A DNA stretch of 5,016 bases, taken from contig JAPLCY010000044.1 of assembly GCA_026391995.1 (NCBI GenBank), positions 1-5,016 of the forward strand. Reading direction: 5' to 3'. The notes under the pieces are model-generated. The model was not told where the DNA came from and made no database searches. It was given only the letters and a program-made list of their open reading frames with translations. The stretch comes from Candidatus Auribacterota bacterium. GTDB taxonomy: Bacteria > Auribacterota > Tritonobacteria > UBA1439. A program made the translations under genes and the position numbers. Shown here piece after piece: positions 1 through 5,016 of this stretch. The number at the start of each line of letters is the position of its first letter. The stretch's first letter is position 1.

Positions 1-323
1 CGATTCGTGTCGATTCCCGCAGGCAGGGGGAGCTGCACCAGGACACCGTGCACACGGGGGTCGGCGTTCAGCTCGTTGATCTTCGCGAGGAGCTCACCCT
101 CCCGCGCAGCCCCAAGGTGGGAAAACTGCCAGGAGCGGATGCCGGCCTCCGCGCACGCGCGCTCCTTCATCGTGACATAGGCCATCGATGCCGGATCCTC
201 GCCGGCGGTGATAAAGGCGATCCCCGGAACGATGCCGCGCTCCCTCTGGAGCTGTGCCGTCCCCTCGCGCACCTCCGCGCGAATTGCCGCTGCCACTCCC
301 TTCCCATCGAGGATCAGCGCCAT
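1..323 (-). CDS. folD: FolD, bifunctional methylenetetrahydrofolate dehydrogenase / methenyltetrahydrofolate cyclohydrolase (3' partial)
   Basis: Cytosolic enzyme that interconverts 5,10-methylene-, 5,10-methenyl- and 10-formyl-tetrahydrofolate using NAD(P). Reading the minus strand from the ATG at 321-323 gives 107 codons, beginning MALILDGKGVAAAIRAEV and still open at the window edge. Family features seen: GIAFITAGEDPAS; AYVTMKERACAEAGI with the conserved Tyr and catalytic Lys of the YxxxK motif; LNADPRVHGVLVQLPLPAGI with the invariant VQLPLP. The NAD(P)-binding second half is outside, so cofactor preference cannot be judged. Full-length FolD is about 280-300 residues. The start is supported by GGAGG at 331-335 with 7 bases of spacing. 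It follows rnfB by 18 bases with no terminator, so it is very likely co-transcribed with the rnf genes. Confidence 0.93.
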   Translation of the reverse strand, partial: MALILDGKGVAAAIRAEVREGTAQLQRERGIVPGIAFITAGEDPASMAYVTMKERACAEAGIRSWQFSHLGAAREGELLAKINELNADPRVHGVLVQLPLPAGIDTN

Positions 324-330
324 ATCAAGG

Positions 331-335
331 CCTCC
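331..335 (-). promoter_or_regulatory. Shine-Dalgarno site of folD
   Basis: The minus strand reads GGAGG 7 bases before the ATG at 321-323. It lies within the 18-base spacer after the rnfB stop. It fixes the folD start and shows that the gene has its own efficient initiation site. Confidence 0.75.
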
Positions 336-341
336 AGATGT

Positions 342-1145
342 TCAGTTCAGACGCACGACGAAACAGCGCGAGGGACACTTCTCGGCCGCCGTCGCGAAAT
401 CGCTCCAGTCGGGCGGGAATTCAGGGAGATTATCCTTAAGCAGAACCCTTCCCGAGGGCGTAATCTTTGGCTGAGCGCATAGGCCGCAGGCGGTGCAGCC
501 TACGGCGCAGACCTCTTTCACCCGCTTCCCCTTCTCCCCGGAGATGCAGCCGAGGTAGACGCGCTGGCTGCGCGGGATGAGTGCGATGATATGCCGCGGG
601 CAGACAACCGCGCATTTGCCGCAGCCGGTGCATCCGTTCTCGTCAATCTCGGGAAGCCTGTCCGCCGACATGTGGATCGCGTCGAACGGGCACACCCTCA
701 CGCATGAGCCCATCCCGAGACATCCCCACACGCACGCCTTCGGCCCCGCGCCGAGGAGCTCCGCGGACACGCAGTCGGGAACACCCCGGTATTCGGCCTT
801 CTCGATCGCCGCTTCCCTCCCGCCGCGGCATCGCACCGCGGCAACCCTCGGCTCGGCGGGTTGCTCCGCGGTGCCGAGGATGGCGGACACCTTCTTCACC
901 ACCTCCGCGCCGCCCGGCGTGCACTGCCTCGCCCGCGCCTTGCCCGCGACAAGCGCCTCGGCCATCGCACGGCACCCGGGGTAACCGCAGACGCCGCAGT
1001 TGAGGCCGGCCAGGGCGCCCGCCACCTCCTCGATCCGCGGATCGACGGTGACGGAGAATATCCTGCCAAAGAAGGCCAGCACGAGGCCCAGTATCAGCCC
1101 CATGGCCCCCAGCACGGTGAGCGAATATACCGTTATCTCCTGCAT
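342..1145 (-). CDS. rnfB: RnfB, polyferredoxin subunit of the Rnf complex
   Basis: Membrane-anchored iron-sulfur protein that takes electrons from reduced ferredoxin. It has 267 residues. An N-terminal helix spans about 5-27. A four-cysteine [4Fe-4S] domain follows: C50GVC53GYPGC58 and C75. The linker carries C106 and C125. Next come ferredoxin motifs C138-x3-C142-x5-C148-x3-C152P and C172-x2-C175-x2-C178-x3-C182P, which make two [4Fe-4S] clusters. Beyond these, C213, C217, C220 and C223 start a third ferredoxin-like unit. It lacks the normal fourth and later cysteines (Lys at 227) until C257P and C261 near the end, so only one further cluster seems possible. The start ATG at 1143-1145 has AAGGGTGG just upstream (1149-1156). 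The gene is separated from rnfA by 112 bases and followed after 18 bases by folD. Confidence 0.95.
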   Translation of the reverse strand: MQEITVYSLTVLGAMGLILGLVLAFFGRIFSVTVDPRIEEVAGALAGLNCGVCGYPGCRAMAEALVAGKARARQCTPGGAEVVKKVSAILGTAEQPAEPRVAAVRCRGGREAAIEKAEYRGVPDCVSAELLGAGPKACVWGCLGMGSCVRVCPFDAIHMSADRLPEIDENGCTGCGKCAVVCPRHIIALIPRSQRVYLGCISGEKGKRVKEVCAVGCTACGLCAQPKITPSGRVLLKDNLPEFPPDWSDFATAAEKCPSRCFVVRLN

Positions 1146-1184
1146 GGTCCACCCTTGAAATGATGCTCTCTTCCACCTCGTGTG

Positions 1185-1213
1185 AGTAAATCTCTTTTTC
1201 TCCTCCCCCTCAA
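1185..1213 (-). promoter_or_regulatory. Possible weak internal promoter for rnfB-folD
   Basis: The minus strand has TTGAGG (1208-1213) and TTTACT (1185-1190) separated by exactly 17 bases, each matching four of six positions of the sigma-70 consensus. This would place a start about 30 bases ahead of the rnfB ATG. The -35 element overlaps the hairpin stem. A match this weak can easily arise by chance. Confidence 0.2.
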
Positions 1214-1225
1214 GGGGGGAGGAGA
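1199..1225 (-). other. Hairpin in the rnfA-rnfB gap
   Basis: An inverted repeat, 1199-1209 pairing with 1215-1225 (11 base pairs, GC-rich), has a 5-base loop at 1210-1214. On the transcribed minus strand it is followed by AAAAAGAGA rather than a U-run, so it is not a standard intrinsic terminator. It could be a processing or mRNA-stability element, or a partial attenuator between the membrane genes and rnfB-folD. The pairing is seen in the sequence; any function is inferred. Confidence 0.5.
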
Positions 1226-1257
1226 TCTAAAAACACCCACACAAAACGGAAAAGAAC

Positions 1258-1808
1258 CTAGAATGAAAGTCCCGAAAAACCAAGAAAGGCGATCGCCGTC
1301 AGCCCGGCGGTGATCAGGGCGATCGGGATGCCGCGGAGCGATTCCGGCACGTCGCAGAGCTCCAGCCGCTCGCGGATGCCCGCCATGATGAGCATCGCCA
1401 GCGTGAATCCGATGCCCCCCCCAGCCCCTGGACCACGCACTTCACCAGGCTGTGCGGCGTCCCGAAAAGCTGGCGCATGTTGAGCGTCGCGACCCCGAGG
1501 ACGGCACAATTGGTGGTGATGAGGGGCAGGTAGATGCCGAGCGCGCGGTAGAGGGCGGGGAGTGATTTCTGAAGGAACATCTCGACCATCTGGACGAACG
1601 CCGCGATCACCAGGATGAAGGCGATGATATAGAGGTAGGTGATCCCGAACGGCACCAGCACCCACTCGTACACCGCCCAGGTGATCGCCGAGGTGAGCGC
1701 CATCACGAATATCACCGCCATCCCCATCCCGACAGCCGAGGAGGTCCGCTCGGTCACGCCGATGTACGGGCACAGCCCCAGGAACTGGCAGAAGATGAAG
1801 TTGTTCAC
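1258..1808 (-). CDS. rnfA: RnfA, integral membrane subunit of the Rnf complex, frameshifted and lacking the usual N-terminus
   Basis: NqrE/RnfA family membrane protein, partner of RnfE at the membrane iron-sulfur site. Two overlapping frames together spell one RnfA. The first (from 1808) gives [35 protein letters not shown] and CVVQGLG. The second (to the TAG at 1258-1260) gives [20 protein letters not shown], then [20 protein letters not shown]. The switch falls in a run of eight G (1415-1422 as C on the plus strand); nine would restore [10 protein letters not shown], giving 183 residues. Both cluster cysteines (LGLCP and TTNC) are intact. The only start in frame is GTG at 1806-1808, which equals the Val of the family's LVNNF motif. 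About 13 residues of the first helix are therefore absent, a TAA sits 7 codons upstream, and no Shine-Dalgarno is visible. The gene may be broken, or it may be damaged by sequencing or assembly. Confidence 0.88.
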
Positions 1809-2440
1809 CAGCGCGACGCGCGCCGTTTAAAGTACCTGAATGCCCCCATCATGAACCCGAAGGTGAGCAGCGCCCCGGGCGCGAGCGTCATGATGAGCAT
1901 CGGGGTGAAGCGCTGTCCGAAGACGAGATAACCGTAGAACGTGCCTGCCCCGACGACCTCCCGCACCGCGGAGAGGAGCAGGAGCGCGAGCGTGAAGCCA
2001 GCCCCCATGCCGAGGGCGTCGAGGGTCGAGGCCAGCACGCCGTGCGACGCGGCGAACGCCTCGGCCCGCCCGAGGATGATACAGTTCACAACGATGAGCG
2101 GGACATAGATGCCGAGACGCGCGTAGAGCGCCGGCGCGAAGCCATGCATGAAGAGGTCCACGATCGTCACGAAGGAGGCGATGATCACGATGTAGATCGG
2201 AATCCTGATTTTCTGGACCTGGTCGAGCAGCGCCTTTGAGCAAAGCGCGCCGAGCAGGGACATCAGGGCGGCGATGACGATATTCGAGCCCAGGAGGACG
2301 AATGTCGCCGCCGCCCCCATGCCGAGGGCGTTCGAAATGCTGACGGAGACCGCGAGGGTCGGGCAGAGCCCCAGGACAATCACAAAAATCGGGTTGAGCT
2401 CGACGATCCCCTTGCTGAACTCCTTCCAGTGGTTCCCCAT
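1805..2440 (-). CDS. rnfE: RnfE, integral membrane subunit of the Rnf complex
   Basis: NqrD/RnfE family membrane protein with about six helices. It pairs with RnfA in inverted topology; the pair is known to hold a membrane-embedded [2Fe-2S] cluster. The product is 211 residues, starting [17 protein letters not shown]. Both expected cluster cysteines are present: LGLCP near residue 26 and [13 protein letters not shown] in the middle. Other family marks are [47 protein letters not shown] and [14 protein letters not shown]. The start ATG at 2438-2440 overlaps the rnfG stop as TGATG and has GGAGG at 2446-2450 with a 5-base gap. The frame stays open upstream, but that stretch is rnfG in another frame. 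The end (KRRASRW, then TGA) overlaps rnfA by four bases, and this tail may be altered by the junction anomaly described in findings. Confidence 0.94.
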   Translation of the reverse strand: MGNHWKEFSKGIVELNPIFVIVLGLCPTLAVSVSISNALGMGAAATFVLLGSNIVIAALMSLLGALCSKALLDQVQKIRIPIYIVIIASFVTIVDLFMHGFAPALYARLGIYVPLIVVNCIILGRAEAFAASHGVLASTLDALGMGAGFTLALLLLSAVREVVGAGTFYGYLVFGQRFTPMLIMTLAPGALLTFGFMMGAFRYFKRRASRW

Positions 2441-3084
2441 CAGGCCCTCCCCCCCTTCGCCCTCATGAAACGGTCGATTGATTCCCGCACGGCGGCGGTG
2501 AGAGCCCTGCTCGTGACGGTCGCCCCGGTGATGGCGTGAATCCCCTTTCCTCGCTCGGTGGCCTTGAGCACCGCGAGGTGCCCCGCGGTGAGGCCCCTGA
2601 ACTGTTCCTGGAACCATGGTTCGGTCGTGGAAGAAGGCGCGCTGCGGCCGCGCACGGCATCGGCAACGGCATCCCATAGCGTGGCGCTGACCCTGACCTC
2701 CTCGACGCGGGCGCCGAGCCCCGGCGTCTCCGCCTGCTCGATCACCTTGAGCCCCTGGATTACCCCCCCGGGATCTATGCCCACCATGATCTTGATCACG
2801 CTCTGGTACCCCTGCCGCTTGTCACTGAGGGCATAGCCGACGACTGCGCCGGAGGCGTCATATCCCTCATGGTAACTGACGCTCCCGCCCCCGGGGAGCG
2901 GGAGCGACTTTTCCCGAGAAAAACTTACCGCCTTCGGCAGAACCACCGTGAGCGATTGGGTGAACGATTTGGCGGAGGAGTCATCGATGGCCTTCTTCGT
3001 GACCTCGTAAACCACCCCCAGGGCGAGGCCGTTCAGCGCGCAGACGACGGCCAGGATGGCGGTGAGCTTCAGGATGTCGCCCAT
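2440..3084 (-). CDS. rnfG: RnfG, periplasm-facing covalent-FMN subunit of the Rnf complex
   Basis: Subunit of the NqrC/RnfG family: one N-terminal membrane anchor and an extracytoplasmic FMN-binding domain, with FMN joined to a threonine by an ApbE-type flavin transferase. The protein has 214 residues. The anchor is about residues 5-26 (LKLTAILAVVCALNGLALGV). The FMN domain contains GYQSVIKIMVGIDPGG and the typical EQAETPGLGARV stretch. The acceptor motif ITGATVTS lies near the C terminus, with the threonine at about residue 189. The usual Asp six residues before it is His here (GIHAITGAT). The start was chosen at ATG 3082-3084: it follows GGAGG at 3091-3095 with 6 bases between, and overlaps the rnfD stop in a TGATG. 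The open frame extends farther upstream, but that part reads as a shadow of rnfD. The family averages about 190-220 residues, so this copy looks complete. Confidence 0.95.
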   Translation of the reverse strand: MGDILKLTAILAVVCALNGLALGVVYEVTKKAIDDSSAKSFTQSLTVVLPKAVSFSREKSLPLPGGGSVSYHEGYDASGAVVGYALSDKRQGYQSVIKIMVGIDPGGVIQGLKVIEQAETPGLGARVEEVRVSATLWDAVADAVRGRSAPSSTTEPWFQEQFRGLTAGHLAVLKATERGKGIHAITGATVTSRALTAAVRESIDRFMRAKGGRA

Positions 3085-4034
3085 CACTTCCCTCCCCCGC
3101 CCCGTGCGCCGAACCGCCGCGGCTGGGTATACCGGTCGATGATCGGCGTGACGGCGTTCATGAGGAGGATCGCATAGCATACCCCCTCGGGATACCCGCC
3201 CCACCTGCGTATGACCGCGGTGATTGCGCCGCAGCCCGCGCCGAATATGAGCCTCCCCACGCCGGAGAGCGGGATGGTCACCATGTCGGTCGCCATAAAA
3301 CACGCCCCCAGCACCGCGCCGCCGGCGAGGAGGGAGAAAAGCGGATCGCGCCCGCTCAGCCGGCTGAACAGGGCGAGGCTCCCGAGAAACGACGCCGGCG
3401 CGTGCCAGGTGATATCCCCGCGGCTGAGGAGATAAAGGGCGCCGAGAAGGAGCAGGAGCGTCGAGGTCTCCCCCACGCAGCCCCCGATGCGCCCGAGGAA
3501 CATATCACCGTAGGCCGGGAGCGGCAGCGGAAGCTTCTCCTTTATGATCCCGAGCGGCGTCGCCCCGGTGAGGCCGTGCCATGCGCCGTACGGACGCCAC
3601 GTCGTCATCGCCACGGGGTACGACGCCATCATGAATGCCCGCCCGATGAGCGCGGGGTTGAATATGTTGCATCCGAGTCCGCCGAACGCCTGCTTGGCGA
3701 CGGCGATCGCCACCACGCTGCCCACCGCCACCATCCAGACCGGAACACCCGGGGGGAGGTTGTACGCCAGCAGCAGGCCGGTCACCACCGCGCTCCCGTC
3801 GTCCACCGTCATCCGTTTCCCGAGAAGCTTCTGGACCGCCGCCTCGCAGAGCACGCAGCACCCCGCGGCGGCGAGGGCAAGCCGGAGCGCGTCCAAGCCG
3901 AACGACCAGATCCCCCACGCGAGGGCCGGGAGCAGGGCCAGGATGACCCGCCACATGATCCCCCGGGAGGAATCGCCCTCGACGATGTGCGGGGCGGGGG
4001 CCAGTATAAACATCCTACGCTGCTCTTCCGGCAT
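3084..4034 (-). CDS. rnfD: RnfD, membrane FMN-binding subunit of the Rnf complex
   Basis: Integral membrane subunit of the NqrB/RnfD family, carrying a covalent FMN and probably part of the ion path. The protein has 316 residues with many hydrophobic helices, beginning about residue 28 (MWRVILALLPALAWGIW). Family signatures seen: GGLGCNIFNPALIGRAFMMA (about 118-137), TGATPL with the FMN-acceptor threonine at about residue 159, GETSTLLLLLGALYL (188-202), and near the end GGYPEGVCYAILLMNAVTPI followed by an IDRYTQPRRFG tail. His153 stands where the flavinylation motif usually has Asp (see findings). Two starts are possible. ATG at 4034 overlaps rnfC by 20 bases and has AAGGA 7 bases upstream. 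ATG at 4013 (MFILAPAPHI) has GGAAGAG 9 bases upstream and begins one base past the rnfC stop. The longer is given; the shorter is equally plausible. The stop codon shares one base with the rnfG start. Confidence 0.95.
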   Translation of the reverse strand: MPEEQRRMFILAPAPHIVEGDSSRGIMWRVILALLPALAWGIWSFGLDALRLALAAAGCCVLCEAAVQKLLGKRMTVDDGSAVVTGLLLAYNLPPGVPVWMVAVGSVVAIAVAKQAFGGLGCNIFNPALIGRAFMMASYPVAMTTWRPYGAWHGLTGATPLGIIKEKLPLPLPAYGDMFLGRIGGCVGETSTLLLLLGALYLLSRGDITWHAPASFLGSLALFSRLSGRDPLFSLLAGGAVLGACFMATDMVTIPLSGVGRLIFGAGCGAITAVIRRWGGYPEGVCYAILLMNAVTPIIDRYTQPRRFGARGGGGK

Positions 4035-5016
4035 CGGTCTTTCCTTTTCTTATCTCGAGCTTGGCCCGCTTGTAAAGCTGTATCTGATTTCTGTCGGTGG
4101 CGCAGACGTAGACGCAGGCGCCGCACTCGATGCATTCCTCCACGCCGTGTTCCGCCGCGAGATCCCAGCGGCCCTTTTCCACCGCCTGGCGGATGAGCGC
4201 CGGCGAGAGCCCCATCGGGCACACCTCGAGACACCTCCCGCACCGGATACACGCCTCCTCTCCCTTCCGTGCCATGCCCGCGGGCATCGCCACAATCCCC
4301 GAGGTCCCTTTCACGACAGGCACATCCATGCTCCACTGTGCCACACCCATCATCGGGCCCCCCATGATGAGCAATCCCGCGTCCCCGGTGAGGCCGCCGC
4401 ACTGCGCGATCACCTCTTTAAAAAGCGTCCCGATCCGCACCATGAGATTTCCGGCTTCCCGCACCGCCGGTCCCGATACGGTCACCACGCGCTCATAGAG
4501 CGGTTTCCCGAGCCGGCATGCCTCCCACGCCGCGACCGCCGTCCCCACGTTCTGCACGATCACCCCGACATCGGCAGGCAGGCCCCGGCGGGGGACCTCG
4601 CGCCCGGTGAGGGCTTTGATGAGCTGCTTCTCCGCTCCCTGCGGATATTTCACCTCCAGGAGCACCGGCACGACATCCCCGGCTTCCCCTATCATCCGCC
4701 GCAGCGCGTCGCAGGCGTCCCGCTTGTTCTCCTCTATCCCCACCAGCGCGCACCCCACGCCCGCGGCGCGCATGAAGAGGCGAATTCCGCCGAGGAGATC
4801 CCCTGTGCGCTCCAGCATGAGGCGGTGGTCAGCGGTGAGGTACGGCTCGCACTCGACACCGTTGATGATCAGGCAGTCAAGCGTTTTCCCGGGCGGCGGG
4901 AGGAGCTTCACGTGCGTTGGAAATTCGGCCCCGCCGAGACCGACGATCCCCGCGTCCCTGACGGCGCGGATGATCTCGCTGCCGTTCATGCGCAGCGGGT
5001 CTGCCACACCCCCGCC
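4015..5016 (-). CDS. rnfC: RnfC, electron transport complex NADH/ferredoxin-side subunit (5' partial)
   Basis: Peripheral Rnf subunit thought to hold FMN and exchange electrons with NAD(H) at the cytoplasmic face. The visible 333 codons begin in the middle of the protein. The frame is open to the window edge (Gly-Gly-Gly before a GTG at 5007), so that GTG is an internal Val and not a start. Full RnfC proteins are about 430 residues or more, so the N-terminal barrel-sandwich region of roughly 100 residues lies outside. Seen directly: the nucleotide/FMN-domain signature GIVGLGGAEFPTHVKL near the start, then NGVECEPYLTADHRLM, then YPQGAEKQLIKALTGREVP. Near the C terminus are two ferredoxin motifs, CIRCGRCLEVCP (about 4214-4252) and CIECGACVYVCA (about 4098-4136), ligating two [4Fe-4S] clusters. 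The second ends CA where the family usually has CP. The protein stops soon after the clusters, as in short RnfC forms. The 3' end lies against rnfD. Confidence 0.95.
   Translation of the reverse strand, partial: GGGVADPLRMNGSEIIRAVRDAGIVGLGGAEFPTHVKLLPPPGKTLDCLIINGVECEPYLTADHRLMLERTGDLLGGIRLFMRAAGVGCALVGIEENKRDACDALRRMIGEAGDVVPVLLEVKYPQGAEKQLIKALTGREVPRRGLPADVGVIVQNVGTAVAAWEACRLGKPLYERVVTVSGPAVREAGNLMVRIGTLFKEVIAQCGGLTGDAGLLIMGGPMMGVAQWSMDVPVVKGTSGIVAMPAGMARKGEEACIRCGRCLEVCPMGLSPALIRQAVEKGRWDLAAEHGVEECIECGACVYVCATDRNQIQLYKRAKLEIRKGKTDAGRAA

Noticed and set aside
48..482. Plus-strand open frame (144 codons)
   Set aside because: It is antisense to folD and the rnfB end, both of which have clear family motifs; its composition is shadow-like.
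643..1176. Minus-strand frame over the rnfB start region
   Set aside because: This is an alternate frame of rnfB; the frame with the cysteine motifs is the real one.
1199..1225. Rho-independent terminator after rnfA
   Set aside because: There is no U-run after the stem on the transcribed strand, and rnfB, which belongs to the same complex, follows.
1258..1808. Two separate small genes instead of one rnfA
   Set aside because: The two frames cover successive, non-redundant parts of one RnfA and meet at a homopolymer.
2441..2677. Upstream extension of the rnfE frame
   Set aside because: It reads through rnfG in another frame with Arg/His-rich sequence; the ATG at 2440 has a proper ribosome binding site and a family-like N-terminus.
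3402..4196. Long plus-strand open frame (264 codons)
   Set aside because: It lies opposite rnfD and rnfC, is very rich in Arg, Pro and His, has no recognisable motif, and follows from the GC-rich third positions of the real genes.
1..5016. Na+-NQR operon rather than Rnf
   Set aside because: The polyferredoxin RnfB and the two-cluster RnfC are present, and no NqrF or NqrA-type protein is seen; gene order is rnfCDGEAB.
1..5016. CRISPR, tRNA, rRNA or mobile elements
   Set aside because: No regular repeats, clover-leaf sequences, transposase motifs or terminal inverted repeats were seen.

Overview
The window is one tightly packed, minus-strand gene cluster from a GC-rich bacterium. It encodes the Rnf complex (ion-translocating ferredoxin:NAD+ oxidoreductase) followed by the start of folD. 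Genes run from right to left: rnfC (5' end off the window), rnfD, rnfG, rnfE, rnfA, rnfB, then folD (3' end off the window). This C-D-G-E-A-B order is the classical rnf operon order. RnfB and RnfC carry ferredoxin-type clusters, which identifies Rnf rather than the related Na+-NQR. No plus-strand gene is credible; the long plus-strand frames are GC-driven shadows.

Layout: 4015-5016 RnfC (partial); 3084-4034 RnfD; 2440-3084 RnfG; 1805-2440 RnfE; 1258-1808 RnfA (frameshifted, with a non-canonical 5' end); 1146-1257 the only real intergenic gap, holding an 11-bp hairpin and a weak promoter-like pair; 342-1145 RnfB; 324-341 an 18-base spacer with a strong ribosome binding site; 1-323 FolD N-terminus. 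The D/G and G/E junctions are one-base TGATG overlaps with GGAGG sites, so translation is probably coupled.

In the known Rnf scheme, ferredoxin delivers electrons to RnfB. They then pass through the RnfA/RnfE membrane iron-sulfur site and the covalent FMNs of RnfD and RnfG to RnfC, which reacts with NAD(H). The step is coupled to Na+ or H+ movement. FolD handles the methylene-/methenyl-/formyl-tetrahydrofolate steps. Its place at the tail of the operon suggests a link between one-carbon flux and the ferredoxin/NAD(P)H balance, as in an anaerobe, possibly an acetogen-like or fermentative one. This is an inference, and the sequence alone does not settle the taxon.

Points deserving a second look: (1) rnfA carries a one-base deletion in a G8 run; (2) rnfA also lacks about 13 N-terminal codons, and its junction with rnfE is unlike the others; (3) the flavinylation motifs of both RnfD and RnfG have His where Asp is usual; (4) the C-terminal ferredoxin unit of RnfB appears reduced to one cluster; (5) folD is appended to the rnf operon. 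I see an ordinary energy-conservation operon with local oddities, not a wholly new system.
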